The translations under genes and the position numbers were made by a program. Of a DNA stretch of 64,000 bases, positions 41,241-49,938 are shown piece by piece; position 1 is the first letter of the stretch, and each line of letters starts with the position of its first letter. Origin of the DNA: Shewanella sp. UCD-KL12 (GTDB lineage Bacteria; Pseudomonadota; Gammaproteobacteria; Enterobacterales; Shewanellaceae); NCBI RefSeq assembly GCF_001957125.1, contig NZ_MPHJ01000011.1, forward strand, positions 62,423-126,422, in the 5' to 3' direction. The notes beneath the pieces are model-generated. The model was given only the letters and a program-made list of their open reading frames with translations, had not been told where the DNA came from and did no database searches.

Positions 41241-42503
41241 ATGAAGAAAACATTAGTAGCAAGTTCGGTCGCACTGTTTTTAATCGGCTGTGGCGGTAGT
41301 AGTAGTGACAGCGATAACAGCAATCCAGTTAACCTTCCCGCTAAATTAAGCGGTCAGGTTCAGAGTGTTTCCGATAGTCAGCAAACCATTTCGGTTAATG
41401 GCTATACCGCATCGGCTGAACAAGCGGTTATTGGTTATCAAGGCGAGACACTAGGCTTATCGGATATTGCGCCCGGTATGCGCATCAAAGCAAGTTCACA
41501 AGGTGAGGCATTTTCATCTATTGAACTCGACCCCTCTATTACCGGTGAGATCTCCCATATTAATGGCAATGATTTTACCATTAACAACATGAAACTGACT
41601 TTTGCTGCTGGGCTTGAAGGTTTATCTGTCGGTGATTGGGTGATGGTAACCACTTACCATCACGCCGACGGTAGTGTTGAAGTGACCTCTGTGCAAAAAG
41701 TGCCAGAGATCACTTTTGTAGAGCTTGAAGGCAAGGTTACCGATTTAACCAGCACCCATTTTAAAATCAGTAATGTGCTAATTGATTACTCGAATGCTGT
41801 TATCGATGCCGATAACGGTGAGGTATTAGAAGAGGGAGTTTGGGTAGAAGCATTCGGTCAATTCACTAATGGGCAACTCAAAGCGGAAAAAGTTGAAATT
41901 GAAGATGAAGGTGACTATCACGAGGCAGAGATTGAAGGCGTGATCACTTGGGTCAACAACACTTTTACCCGTGTTGAACTCAATGGCCGTATTCAATTTG
42001 ATGTCGACGAAAAGACAGAATTTGACGACGGTAAACGTGAGGACTTAGCCTCTGGCCGCTGGGTGGAAGTGGAGCTCATTGAACGCAACAATGGCCTTTA
42101 TGCCGATGAGATTGAGTTTGAAGATGGCCAAGGCGCAACAGGAAAAGAGTTCGAGGTTGAAGGTTATGCTTCAGTCGTTGGTAGTGAACTGTCAATCAAT
42201 GGCATCATCATAGGCACTGATACTAATACTGAGTTCGACGATGGCTTAACGCTGGATAACATGCATGGTGTGTGGGTTGAGGTTGAAGGGAACTATCTAC
42301 AAGCTGACCATCGCTTTATCGCTAAAGAGATTGAGCGTGAAGAAAAAGATGATGAGCTTGAACTTGAAGGCCCTGTCAGCGACAACTCTCTTTGGGGCTA
42401 TCGAGCGAGTGACAACTCACTTACAAGCTATAACGGCCAATGGGTAGAAGCTGATTGCGATTTTGATGGCAGCACCATTTATAACTGCGAGATTGATGAT
42501 TAA
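41241..42503 (+). CDS. DUF5666 repeat lipoprotein
   Basis: About 420 residues; the ATG at 41241 is preferred over GTG 41229 because TTAGGTGGG precedes it and the lipobox follows correctly (VALFLIGCGGSSSDSD). The mature protein is a chain of about five DUF5666-type beta modules of ~65 residues (SGQVQSV..SVNGYTA; GEISHINGNDFTINNMKL; GKVTDLTSTHFKISNVLI; GVITWVNNTFTRVELNG; GYASVVGSELSINGIII). It is strongly acidic. The family resembles OB-fold surface proteins of unknown role. A strong terminator follows, so it is monocistronic. Confidence 0.85.
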   Translation: MKKTLVASSVALFLIGCGGSSSDSDNSNPVNLPAKLSGQVQSVSDSQQTISVNGYTASAEQAVIGYQGETLGLSDIAPGMRIKASSQGEAFSSIELDPSITGEISHINGNDFTINNMKLTFAAGLEGLSVGDWVMVTTYHHADGSVEVTSVQKVPEITFVELEGKVTDLTSTHFKISNVLIDYSNAVIDADNGEVLEEGVWVEAFGQFTNGQLKAEKVEIEDEGDYHEAEIEGVITWVNNTFTRVELNGRIQFDVDEKTEFDDGKREDLASGRWVEVELIERNNGLYADEIEFEDGQGATGKEFEVEGYASVVGSELSINGIIIGTDTNTEFDDGLTLDNMHGVWVEVEGNYLQADHRFIAKEIEREEKDDELELEGPVSDNSLWGYRASDNSLTSYNGQWVEADCDFDGSTIYNCEIDD

Positions 42504-42526
42504 GGGATAATTCATTTGCTGTTCAC

Positions 42527-42549
42527 AAAGCGAGCCTAGGCTCGCTTTT
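42527..42549 (+). terminator. Intrinsic terminator after the DUF5666 gene
   Basis: Arms AAAGCGAGCC/GGCTCGCTTT are perfectly complementary around a 2-nt centre and end in TTTT on the plus strand, 24 nt after the stop codon. Confidence 0.85.
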
Positions 42550-42746
42550 CCCCTTATCTATCACTCTGCTAATCACTCCATGTTTTATCTATATAACAAC
42601 TAAATACTCCTCCAAATGTTGCTAAACTAATTTCAATAAACAGATAAAACACATGTTAGAATATTGGGGTTATTTACAAATAACATTGTTAAATCTCAGT
42701 ACTTTTCGCCCAATCTTGCCAAAGACTTTAATGGGCCCTGTAGTCG

Positions 42747-42752
42747 TATAAT
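42747..42752 (+). promoter_or_regulatory. Candidate -10 hexamer of the symporter fusion gene
   Basis: A perfect TATAAT 10 nt before ATG 42763. The spacing would put the transcription start at or within a few bases of that ATG, implying a very short or leaderless mRNA, or initiation at the later ATG 42793. No convincing -35 was seen. Confidence 0.4.
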
Positions 42753-42762
42753 TTGTATATGG

Positions 42763-44940
42763 ATGTCGCTCGTGGTAAAAAAATTAATCTCTATGACCAG
42801 CTCCTCGCAGATGTTGGTCGCCATGTTTATCGGCTTTGGCGTCGGTATCTTCTTCGGTGAATCTGTTGGCTGGCTCAGCACCATAGGTAATGCGGTTATC
42901 TTGCTGATGCAGATGACGGTACTGCCCTATATTCTCGTCTCCTTGATAGGCGGTATTGGCAAGCTACAAAAGAGCACTGCAACCCTCATTTTCAGTCGAG
43001 CTGGGGTGATCATGTTAATGCTGTGGTTATTAGCACTGGTTGTTATTGCCCTGATGCCATTATCATTTCCCTTTGTTGAATCCGCCTCTTTCTTTAGCAC
43101 GAGCAGCATAGAGCCTTCGGCGGCCATAGATTATTTCAAACTCTATATCCCCTCGAATCCGTTCGAGTCGATGGCAGCAGGTTACGTGCCAGCCATGGTG
43201 GTATTCAGTATCGCCATGGGCTTAGCCCTTATCGGTATGGAGGGCGAGCATAAGCAGCAGATATTGACCTTTATGCACACCACCAGCGAGATTTTCTCAC
43301 GCATTACTCGTGGCTTAGTGAAAGTGCTACCTATCGGCATTTTTGCCATGTCGGCCTCTGCGGCTGGCACCATGGGGGTAGATGAGTTTGCCAGTATGCA
43401 GGTCTATCTGATCAGCTATTTCGTACTTTGCCTGCTATTAACCTTCTGGATACTGCCTTGGATTGTCGCATCACTAACACCTATTACTTTCCACCAAGCA
43501 TTAAGTATCTCCAAAGCCAGCTTAGTTACCGCTTTTGCTACTGGTAATATCTTTATCGTAATTCCAGTGATTATCGAAGAGTGTAAACAGATCATGCGTG
43601 AGCATGACAAGCTCAGCGAAGATGGCGCGACCTTGATAGAGATCTTAGTGCCAATCGCCTTTACCTTCCCCAATATCGGTAAGCTAACCGTTATCTTGTT
43701 TGTATTTTTTGCAGGCTGGTTTAATGGCACACCTGTTGATTTAAGCACTATTCCCTCGCTATCAATAAGTGGTCTGTTATCGCTATTTGGCAGTGTTTAT
43801 GTTGCCATTCCATTTATGTTAGATCTGGTTCACCTCCCCTCAGATCTCTTCCAGCTGTTTGTGATGTCTGGCTTTATCACTGGTAAATTTAACTCTATCG
43901 CCGCTGTGATGAACCTGTTTGTACTGACAATTTTAACCGCTGCTCTATTCCACAAGTGCCTTAAGCTAAGTCCACCTAGACTTATCAAGATGGGAGTGGG
44001 TATCGGCGCCAGTGTCGTATTAACGATTATTGTACTGCGCGTTGGCATGGGCATGTTTATCCATAGCCCTGAGGTAACCAGTGGTGTTATCGCCAATATG
44101 CAAGTGGCCGATAAGGTCCCCACTAAGGTGAAAAGGCAGTTTCCTGAGCTTGGGGTAACGCCCAGTACGCCGATTGCAAGTCTAGATATGATACGTGACC
44201 GTGGCACGCTACGAGTGGGCTATATTCCCAGCAATGTGCCTTTTAGCTATTACAATAATGCTGGGCAGCTCGTTGGGTTTGATAGCGCTATGGCTTCTAA
44301 ACTGGCTGAGGATTTAGGGCTAAAAATTGAGTTTATTCCCTTTAAAAAGGATCAGTTAGCTCAATCTTTAAAAGCTGGATTTTTCGATATTGCCATGTCT
44401 GGGCTGGCTATGGATATCGAGCAAATGGACAAACTCAGTTACGCCGAGCCTGTACTTGAACTCAACCTTGCCATCGCCACTCGTGACCATATGGTTAATC
44501 AGTTTAAAGAGACTGAGAGCATTTTAGAGATGGAAAATATCACTGTTGCCTATGTGGAGCATGGGGATATTATCGAAGAGGCTCAGAAGAAGTATCCTAA
44601 CCTTAAATTTGTAAAAATTTCGGGTTATAAAAACTTCTTTAGGCAGAAGAAACCTAAGTATGATGCGGTTGTCATTAGTGCCCAAGCAGGCTCTGCATGG
44701 ACGCTATTCTTCCCTGGATATGGTATTGCGATACCTGAAGCGACCTCTCGTTACCCTGTTGCTTATGCCGTCGCTCAAAACAATCAATCACTGCTCAATT
44801 ATGTCAACAACTGGCAGAAGCTACGTAAGGTTGATGGCCATCAAGAGCGGATCTATAACTATTGGATGCTTGGACAAGGCGCAAGTGAGGTGAAACCTCG
44901 CTGGTCAATCATACGTGATGTATTGCACTGGGTAGATTAG
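42763..44940 (+). CDS. Cation:dicarboxylate/amino-acid symporter fused to a periplasmic substrate-binding domain
   Basis: About 725 residues. Residues ~15-430 form an SDF (GltP/DctA-type) symporter with eight membrane segments (VAMFIGFGVGIFFGESVGWLSTIGNAVILLMQM at the start, SLVTAFATGNIFIVIPV and AFTFPNIGKLT later). A further helix (about 432-452) leads to an SBP_bac_3 domain at ~476-715 (RGTLRVGYIPSNVPFSYYNNAG, GFDSAMASKLAEDLGLKIEF, FDIAMSGLAMDIEQ), the kind used by ABC importers. The fusion should tether a binding protein to a secondary transporter. No start has a clear Shine-Dalgarno; TTG 42664, ATG 42763 and ATG 42793 are all possible. A bidirectional terminator follows. Confidence 0.87.
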   Translation: MSLVVKKLISMTSSSQMLVAMFIGFGVGIFFGESVGWLSTIGNAVILLMQMTVLPYILVSLIGGIGKLQKSTATLIFSRAGVIMLMLWLLALVVIALMPLSFPFVESASFFSTSSIEPSAAIDYFKLYIPSNPFESMAAGYVPAMVVFSIAMGLALIGMEGEHKQQILTFMHTTSEIFSRITRGLVKVLPIGIFAMSASAAGTMGVDEFASMQVYLISYFVLCLLLTFWILPWIVASLTPITFHQALSISKASLVTAFATGNIFIVIPVIIEECKQIMREHDKLSEDGATLIEILVPIAFTFPNIGKLTVILFVFFAGWFNGTPVDLSTIPSLSISGLLSLFGSVYVAIPFMLDLVHLPSDLFQLFVMSGFITGKFNSIAAVMNLFVLTILTAALFHKCLKLSPPRLIKMGVGIGASVVLTIIVLRVGMGMFIHSPEVTSGVIANMQVADKVPTKVKRQFPELGVTPSTPIASLDMIRDRGTLRVGYIPSNVPFSYYNNAGQLVGFDSAMASKLAEDLGLKIEFIPFKKDQLAQSLKAGFFDIAMSGLAMDIEQMDKLSYAEPVLELNLAIATRDHMVNQFKETESILEMENITVAYVEHGDIIEEAQKKYPNLKFVKISGYKNFFRQKKPKYDAVVISAQAGSAWTLFFPGYGIAIPEATSRYPVAYAVAQNNQSLLNYVNNWQKLRKVDGHQERIYNYWMLGQGASEVKPRWSIIRDVLHWVD

Positions 44941-44977
44941 CGCACCTTGTGGATGTGAGGTACTAATTAGCACGATC

Positions 44978-45007
44978 AAAAAGGAGAGCTTATGCTCTCC
45001 TTTTTTT
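44978..45007. terminator. Bidirectional intrinsic terminator
   Basis: Stem GGAGAGC/GCTCTCC with a TTAT loop, flanked by AAAAA on the left and TTTTTTT on the right, so both the symporter (plus) and the pilin-like gene (minus) have a T-run after the stem. Confidence 0.93.
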
Positions 45008-45032
45008 CCCCAACATTGACACTCTATCAGCG

Positions 45033-45563
45033 TTAACAGTCTTCGGTTTCGACTATCACCTCAGGACCTGTAGCTGACTCTAAATTGGTATAGCGAATAT
45101 GACAGTTAAAGCGAACGCTCTTTTGAGACAGGTCTTCAGCAAAGAAAATATAGATACGATTTAGCCGGGTCGATTTATCAATAAAAAAGGGCGCGGCATC
45201 ATTATCTGCTTCAATTGCCGTAAGCGATACAGAGTCTATCTCTAACCAAGCTTGAACTTGTGCATTGAGTTCATCAAAACTATCACTGCCATCAACTGCC
45301 GGATGACCATCAAAAAGTGGCACCGAAGTACCAGCAATATCTATCAGGCCATCACCGTTTTCTTGGCCCTCTATCGCAGCTTTGCTGTATACCAGAGCCA
45401 GGCCACTCTCCATAGCACCGCCTATGCCCTCAAGCACTGCAGCTTTTGAGTCGCTAGTCAGACTAATGAATTTAGGCGCTGCCACTACAGCCAAAATACC
45501 TAAAATGATAATCACCACGACAAGCTCAATAAGGGTAAAGCCCGACATTCTCGTTTTTTTCAT
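45033..45563 (-). CDS. Type IV pilin-like prepilin (MSHA-type)
   Basis: 176 residues. The class III signal SGFTLIELVVVIIILGILAVVAAPKF (cleavage before Phe, Glu5 present) is followed by a helical spine and a globular C-terminal part with a disulfide candidate pair (FNCHIRY and the terminal Cys). MSHA pilins and related pseudopilins of Vibrio and Shewanella look like this. No other pilus assembly genes are near, so it is an orphan subunit processed elsewhere by PilD. It is first in its unit and ends at a terminator. Confidence 0.9.
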   Translation of the reverse strand: MKKTRMSGFTLIELVVVIIILGILAVVAAPKFISLTSDSKAAVLEGIGGAMESGLALVYSKAAIEGQENGDGLIDIAGTSVPLFDGHPAVDGSDSFDELNAQVQAWLEIDSVSLTAIEADNDAAPFFIDKSTRLNRIYIFFAEDLSQKSVRFNCHIRYTNLESATGPEVIVETEDC

Positions 45564-45614
45564 ACTAACTTCTTAATCTACAGTGAACATGGAGTCGATT
45601 CATAACCCAGAGCG

Positions 45615-46457
45615 TTATAACCACTCAGCCAGCATATTCTTGACTACAGGCGCAACATTCACCCCTATCATCCAATCTGGCCCAAAGGGATCGGCTTGCT
45701 CGACATAGTAGTTCACTTCCACGGCGAATTTCCATGGACGACCATTGAGCTTTACGGTTTTACCAACAGCAAAATTTACTGGGATGGTTGCGCCACCTTC
45801 TTCATGATCGTATGTCATTATCGGTGATGTTGCCACGCTCCAGCCGCCACCCGGCAGATAGACTCCAAACAACTGTAACGTCGATAAGCTAATATCTTGC
45901 TCACCAGAACCAGCCACGCTCCATTGATGATTAAAGAAACCACCTGCCACATAACTTTTACTTACCTTACCTAACTGAAAACCTGGCCCTAAGGTCCACT
46001 TATCAGCGCCAAGCTTGTCCTCCGTTGCCGTAGGCATAGTGGTCGTGGCGCCATAAGACCAGAGAAAACCACTGGCTTCTGTATCGCCGTATTGCAGATC
46101 GATAGTGATATCGCCAAAGCCTGTTTCACTAGAAAAAGGCGAGCCTAAATCATTACTATTCAAGGTTGGTGAGCTTATCAATAGCGGCAAAGCAGGCCTA
46201 ACATAGAGGGTATTATCGCTGGCCATAGGAAATGGCAGGGTCGGCTGAAATATAACTCTGGTGCCTGATTGCTCCGAAGCGCTATCAAGATCCCCCGTGT
46301 AAGTTCGATACTGAGTCTTGAATTTAAGGCTAGTAAGCGGCGTATTCGGGTTGGCTAGCTCTCGGGCAAGCTCAGCATTGGACTTGCCCTCATAATCAGC
46401 TGCGAATAACTGACAACTAAAAAGAGAAAACGCAATGACACAAATGGTGGATTTCAT
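45615..46457 (-). CDS. Outer-membrane beta-barrel, MetA-pathway porin-like
   Basis: About 280 residues from the ATG at 46457, which gives a clean signal peptide (STICVIAFSLFSCQLFAA); the frame is open 27 nt further. The mature protein has amphipathic alternating strands with Gly/aromatic turns and ends in ...MLAEWL. It resembles the Phenol_MetA_deg family of outer-membrane proteins of uncertain transport role (GATTTMPTATEDKLGADKWTLGPGFQLG). AAGGAA lies 12 nt before the ATG. It is separated from the pilin gene by 51 nt on the same strand and could be transcribed with it. Confidence 0.7.
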   Translation of the reverse strand: MKSTICVIAFSLFSCQLFAADYEGKSNAELARELANPNTPLTSLKFKTQYRTYTGDLDSASEQSGTRVIFQPTLPFPMASDNTLYVRPALPLLISSPTLNSNDLGSPFSSETGFGDITIDLQYGDTEASGFLWSYGATTTMPTATEDKLGADKWTLGPGFQLGKVSKSYVAGGFFNHQWSVAGSGEQDISLSTLQLFGVYLPGGGWSVATSPIMTYDHEEGGATIPVNFAVGKTVKLNGRPWKFAVEVNYYVEQADPFGPDWMIGVNVAPVVKNMLAEWL

Positions 46458-46578
46458 GGGACAGCAGTTCCTTGCCAGCACCAAGATAATTTCAATATCT
46501 GGTAACTTTTATTATTATTTTCATATACATTACATGAAAACAGCATCCCCTTGAAGTGACAATTAACTCACGACCTTC

Positions 46579-46611
46579 AAAGCTAAAAACATGTTAATTA
46601 TTTTTAGCTTT
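46579..46611. terminator. Hairpin downstream of the eCIS effector gene
   Basis: Perfect 11-bp arms AAAGCTAAAAA/TTTTTAGCTTT around an 11-nt loop, about 65 nt after the effector stop codon on the minus strand. It marks the likely 3' end of the injection-system operon; the A/T-rich arms could act in both directions. Confidence 0.55.
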
Positions 46612-46677
46612 GTTAGAAGGCAGTACTTAAAAAAACAACAAGATTGATAGCCCACTCTCAATCAAATATTTTAAATA

Positions 46678-49600
46678 TTATACTTGAGTACAATCAACCT
46701 TAGTATGGACCTTAGAAATACCTCCTCCTGCTGGTTGACTTGGTGAAATTGCAGTTATATTTAATTTGGTTCCAGGCATTAATAAAATTTCGCCTTCTGC
46801 GTATTTAGAGAATGGTCTTATATCCTTCCCTTTATTGACATCAATTTTAAAAAGAACTGGAGTATTGGTTTTAGTTGGAGCATTCATAAAGCCATCTGCC
46901 ACACCAATCTGTAACGACGTGCTCATAAATTTATTATAGCTAATAGTTTGACCCGTTTTATAACTTGATAGAATGCCATCATTCTGACCTCTATAAACTG
47001 GATTATGAGCTGTATCAGGTAAGTCTTTTAACGCATTTTCCAAAGCTGCATTATGCACTTTACCTTCCGCGATTAGCTTTGAAATAGAGAATTGTTCAGG
47101 ATTAGCATCTTGCTTCCCTTTTAAGGTAGCTAGCTCATCTTTATTTTTTAAATGAGAGCCTATTTTTATTCCTGCTACCATTTCAGAGTTTTGTTTTGCA
47201 GGATTTTGAATAAGATAAGAAGCTGTTGTATACAAAGCTATTGAGGCAGAAGAAGCTGGACTCATTTGTTGATTTAAACCTCCTCCAAGAGTTGCAAATT
47301 TTGATTGAGGGTCAAAAGAATCCCCTAATAATGGTTGATCGATAGAGTCTTGCATTAAAATAAAGTCATTTAAATGTGAATAATAAACGAGCTCATCTGG
47401 AAACATGCGGTTGTCACAAACATGCTGCCTTAAGTCTGGAATAGAAAGTGGCATTATATTATGGTATGCGTAAGTTCCTTCGTCATAAGATAATCCAAAT
47501 GATTTTGATACGGCCATAATCTCATGAAAACTATGATCATTACTGGTAAGCATCCAACCTAAAAGAGATAGTCGGAAGTTTACTGGTGATACTGGATTCC
47601 CCAGAAATTTAAGAGCTCTCAACATTCTATCTGTGGTTCCAGATGGTCCTGCTACAACAGGCATTTTTAATTCATGAATGGCTTTATTAACCCAAGCATT
47701 GTCCGGGTTAGGAGCGAATCGGGTTCCTCCCTCTTCCCAAGGAAGATTTTTACTTGGATCATAAACATTTGGAACATTCATTCCTATTAGTCTTTTAAAT
47801 GTAGCTATATTACTATCATCTTGCTTACTTAAATCGACTCGTTGAGAGGCAATAAAGGCTTTTTCGCGATTGCTGAGGTGGGCACTATGTGTTCCGTTAG
47901 TTAAATCGGCATCAGCTCGATCACTCGATCCATATACTTTTTTCAGCTCTGTTTCTAGCTTTTGTAAACTAGCTTTTTTGGTTAGAGAGTTTTGGTCTGT
48001 TTTAGAATCATTATCCTTTAACCATTTTTCTGTAGATGATTTAAGTTTGTTGTATGAAATGATTTTTTCATTTGACTGACTATTGGCAGATAAAAATATT
48101 CCTAGCTCAGTTTGAACCGTTTTAAAAGTACTTGTTTTATCAAATATCCCACTAGCTGTACCCTCTAGGTCTGCGATACCGTAATTGACTAAATCCCAAT
48201 TGAAGTGGTAACTACCTGGAGATTTTAATGCTGCATCCATTGCATCCATTCTACCTTCAGATGCAATGACTCCCCTTTGCCCTTGTTTTAAAGCATCTGC
48301 TCCATCCCTATAAATGGGATCTAAAGGAGCCATGTACACATCCTTATATTTATCAATCTTACCTGTTGCCTTTGCTCCATTATAAATAATGTCTGTAGAG
48401 CTAGTATTGTCATAGGATTCAATTTGATTTTTACGTTCTTCTATTGCATCTCTTCCAGTAGCGTTAATACCTTTTGTTCCAAGACTTGCTTTAGACACTG
48501 TCCAGTCATGACCATTCATTGCTCCTTTTAATTTAATATGTTCATCTAACATCTTTTTAAAAGGTCCCAACGCAGCATTGTAAAAACCGGTCATTTTTTC
48601 TCTTAAATTACCATTATCAATGGCATCTATTACAGTATCAACGTCTTTACCTACAACTCCTGCATACTTAGAAGAATCTCCACCAAATATTTCCCCAGCA
48701 ATGGTTCTGTCCGCTTGAACGCCCATTACTTGTTTCATTTTATTAATTGCCCCTGTTGCCGCAGCTTTAGATCTATTCTCATTGAAAGTGTATAGCCCAA
48801 GGTTTTTCTCAAAATTTATGGACCCTTTCTGTAACAATGAATTGTCATTTATTCTAGATAATTCATCTCCAACTAGAGATAGAAGTTGTTTGAGACTTGT
48901 TCTTTTCGTTACTGAATTGACATCAACTTTTTTGCTATTGTCTGACATCCACTTACTTCCAAGGTTTTTTATTTTAGACAACGCTTCTTTTTTTTGAGAT
49001 TGGGAGCTAGCTATAGATTGGTATACACCAAGTGCTTTATGGATATTAGAGAATGTACTCGTTCCAAAAACATTCCCTAACATACCAGACCCGTTTCCGG
49101 CTAATACATGGTTGTCAAGGTTACGTTGAATAACCATGGTGTTCATAGATTTAGTTGATGTCGGAATATTCTTTTTCTGAATTGTATCTCCGTTGGGATT
49201 TTTCAGCACAAATTGTAAAGCTTTAGCTCCCATCACATCCGCCTCTTTCTCTAAACCTGAGTCATCATTGATGTTCACTTTACCTTTAAGTTGTTTGGTA
49301 GGGGAAACTCGTCCTTGTTTCTGTTGCACCACATGCCAAGCTTCATGTGGCAAATGTTTTTCCTGACCTGGTCCCAAGTGAATATCGGTTCCTTGCGCGT
49401 ATGCATGGGCTTGAAGCTGTGCAGGTTTACTTGAATTGCGATGTACTTTTACATCATCAAGTGGCATACCAGATAGGTTTTCCATACCCGATTTGAGATT
49501 ATCGGGCAGGCCAGTATTATTCTTGGCTTGCAGCGTTGTCTCAGTGCTAGTTGCATTGATTGAGTGGGATGCTGTTACCGATTTATGTTGGGAAACCCCC

Positions 49601-49770
49601 TCCTCATCAAGCGCTGACTTAAGTTGCTTTATCTGCTGACTAGTGTGACGGTTATCCTGCATAGTCAGCCGAGTTTTCGCTTGCAAGGTCCGATTACTGT
49701 CCACTTGCTTATGGGACAATGTTTTAGCTTGCTCAGTTTGCTTTTGCTCTACCCCTTGCTTTACTGACAT
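46678..49770 (-). CDS. eCIS effector: DUF4157 N-terminus, C-terminal ADP-ribosyltransferase toxin
   Basis: 1030 residues. Residues ~80-190 are a DUF4157 domain (LSGMPLDDVKVHRNSSKPAQL, HAYAQGTDIHLGPGQ, HLPHEAWHVVQQKQGRV with HExxH at 142-146), the hallmark leader of extracellular contractile injection system cargo. A duplicated helical module follows (about 243-305 and 549-612), then an unassigned middle domain (about 690-815, GPSGTTDRMLRALKFLG). The C-terminus (~900-1015) has the ART signature R-STS-ExE: Arg927 (VYRGQ), STS 950-952 (FMSTSL) and ExE 992-994 (YAEGEILLMPG), the arginine-modifying type. Expected to be loaded into the particle and modify a target protein with NAD+. No immunity gene was recognised. 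Confidence 0.92.
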   Translation of the reverse strand: MSVKQGVEQKQTEQAKTLSHKQVDSNRTLQAKTRLTMQDNRHTSQQIKQLKSALDEEGVSQHKSVTASHSINATSTETTLQAKNNTGLPDNLKSGMENLSGMPLDDVKVHRNSSKPAQLQAHAYAQGTDIHLGPGQEKHLPHEAWHVVQQKQGRVSPTKQLKGKVNINDDSGLEKEADVMGAKALQFVLKNPNGDTIQKKNIPTSTKSMNTMVIQRNLDNHVLAGNGSGMLGNVFGTSTFSNIHKALGVYQSIASSQSQKKEALSKIKNLGSKWMSDNSKKVDVNSVTKRTSLKQLLSLVGDELSRINDNSLLQKGSINFEKNLGLYTFNENRSKAAATGAINKMKQVMGVQADRTIAGEIFGGDSSKYAGVVGKDVDTVIDAIDNGNLREKMTGFYNAALGPFKKMLDEHIKLKGAMNGHDWTVSKASLGTKGINATGRDAIEERKNQIESYDNTSSTDIIYNGAKATGKIDKYKDVYMAPLDPIYRDGADALKQGQRGVIASEGRMDAMDAALKSPGSYHFNWDLVNYGIADLEGTASGIFDKTSTFKTVQTELGIFLSANSQSNEKIISYNKLKSSTEKWLKDNDSKTDQNSLTKKASLQKLETELKKVYGSSDRADADLTNGTHSAHLSNREKAFIASQRVDLSKQDDSNIATFKRLIGMNVPNVYDPSKNLPWEEGGTRFAPNPDNAWVNKAIHELKMPVVAGPSGTTDRMLRALKFLGNPVSPVNFRLSLLGWMLTSNDHSFHEIMAVSKSFGLSYDEGTYAYHNIMPLSIPDLRQHVCDNRMFPDELVYYSHLNDFILMQDSIDQPLLGDSFDPQSKFATLGGGLNQQMSPASSASIALYTTASYLIQNPAKQNSEMVAGIKIGSHLKNKDELATLKGKQDANPEQFSISKLIAEGKVHNAALENALKDLPDTAHNPVYRGQNDGILSSYKTGQTISYNKFMSTSLQIGVADGFMNAPTKTNTPVLFKIDVNKGKDIRPFSKYAEGEILLMPGTKLNITAISPSQPAGGGISKVHTKVDCTQV

Positions 49771-49938
49771 AGAAACTCCCTCTATTAATCATTCGACTTA
49801 CAGCTGGTTTAGCTGGCTGCTTGCCTAGTTGTTTGCCTAGTTATTTACATCGCTATTTGACTTAGATTGTTCGCCTTTGATTATGTGCATTAAAACGCCT
49901 CTCTCTATGGCTCAAAGTCATTCACATGGCTTAAATAC

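Noticed and set aside
45615..46457. Component of the injection system
   Set aside because: It lies beyond the effector's downstream hairpin, has an outer-membrane barrel pattern, and shows no link to eCIS families.
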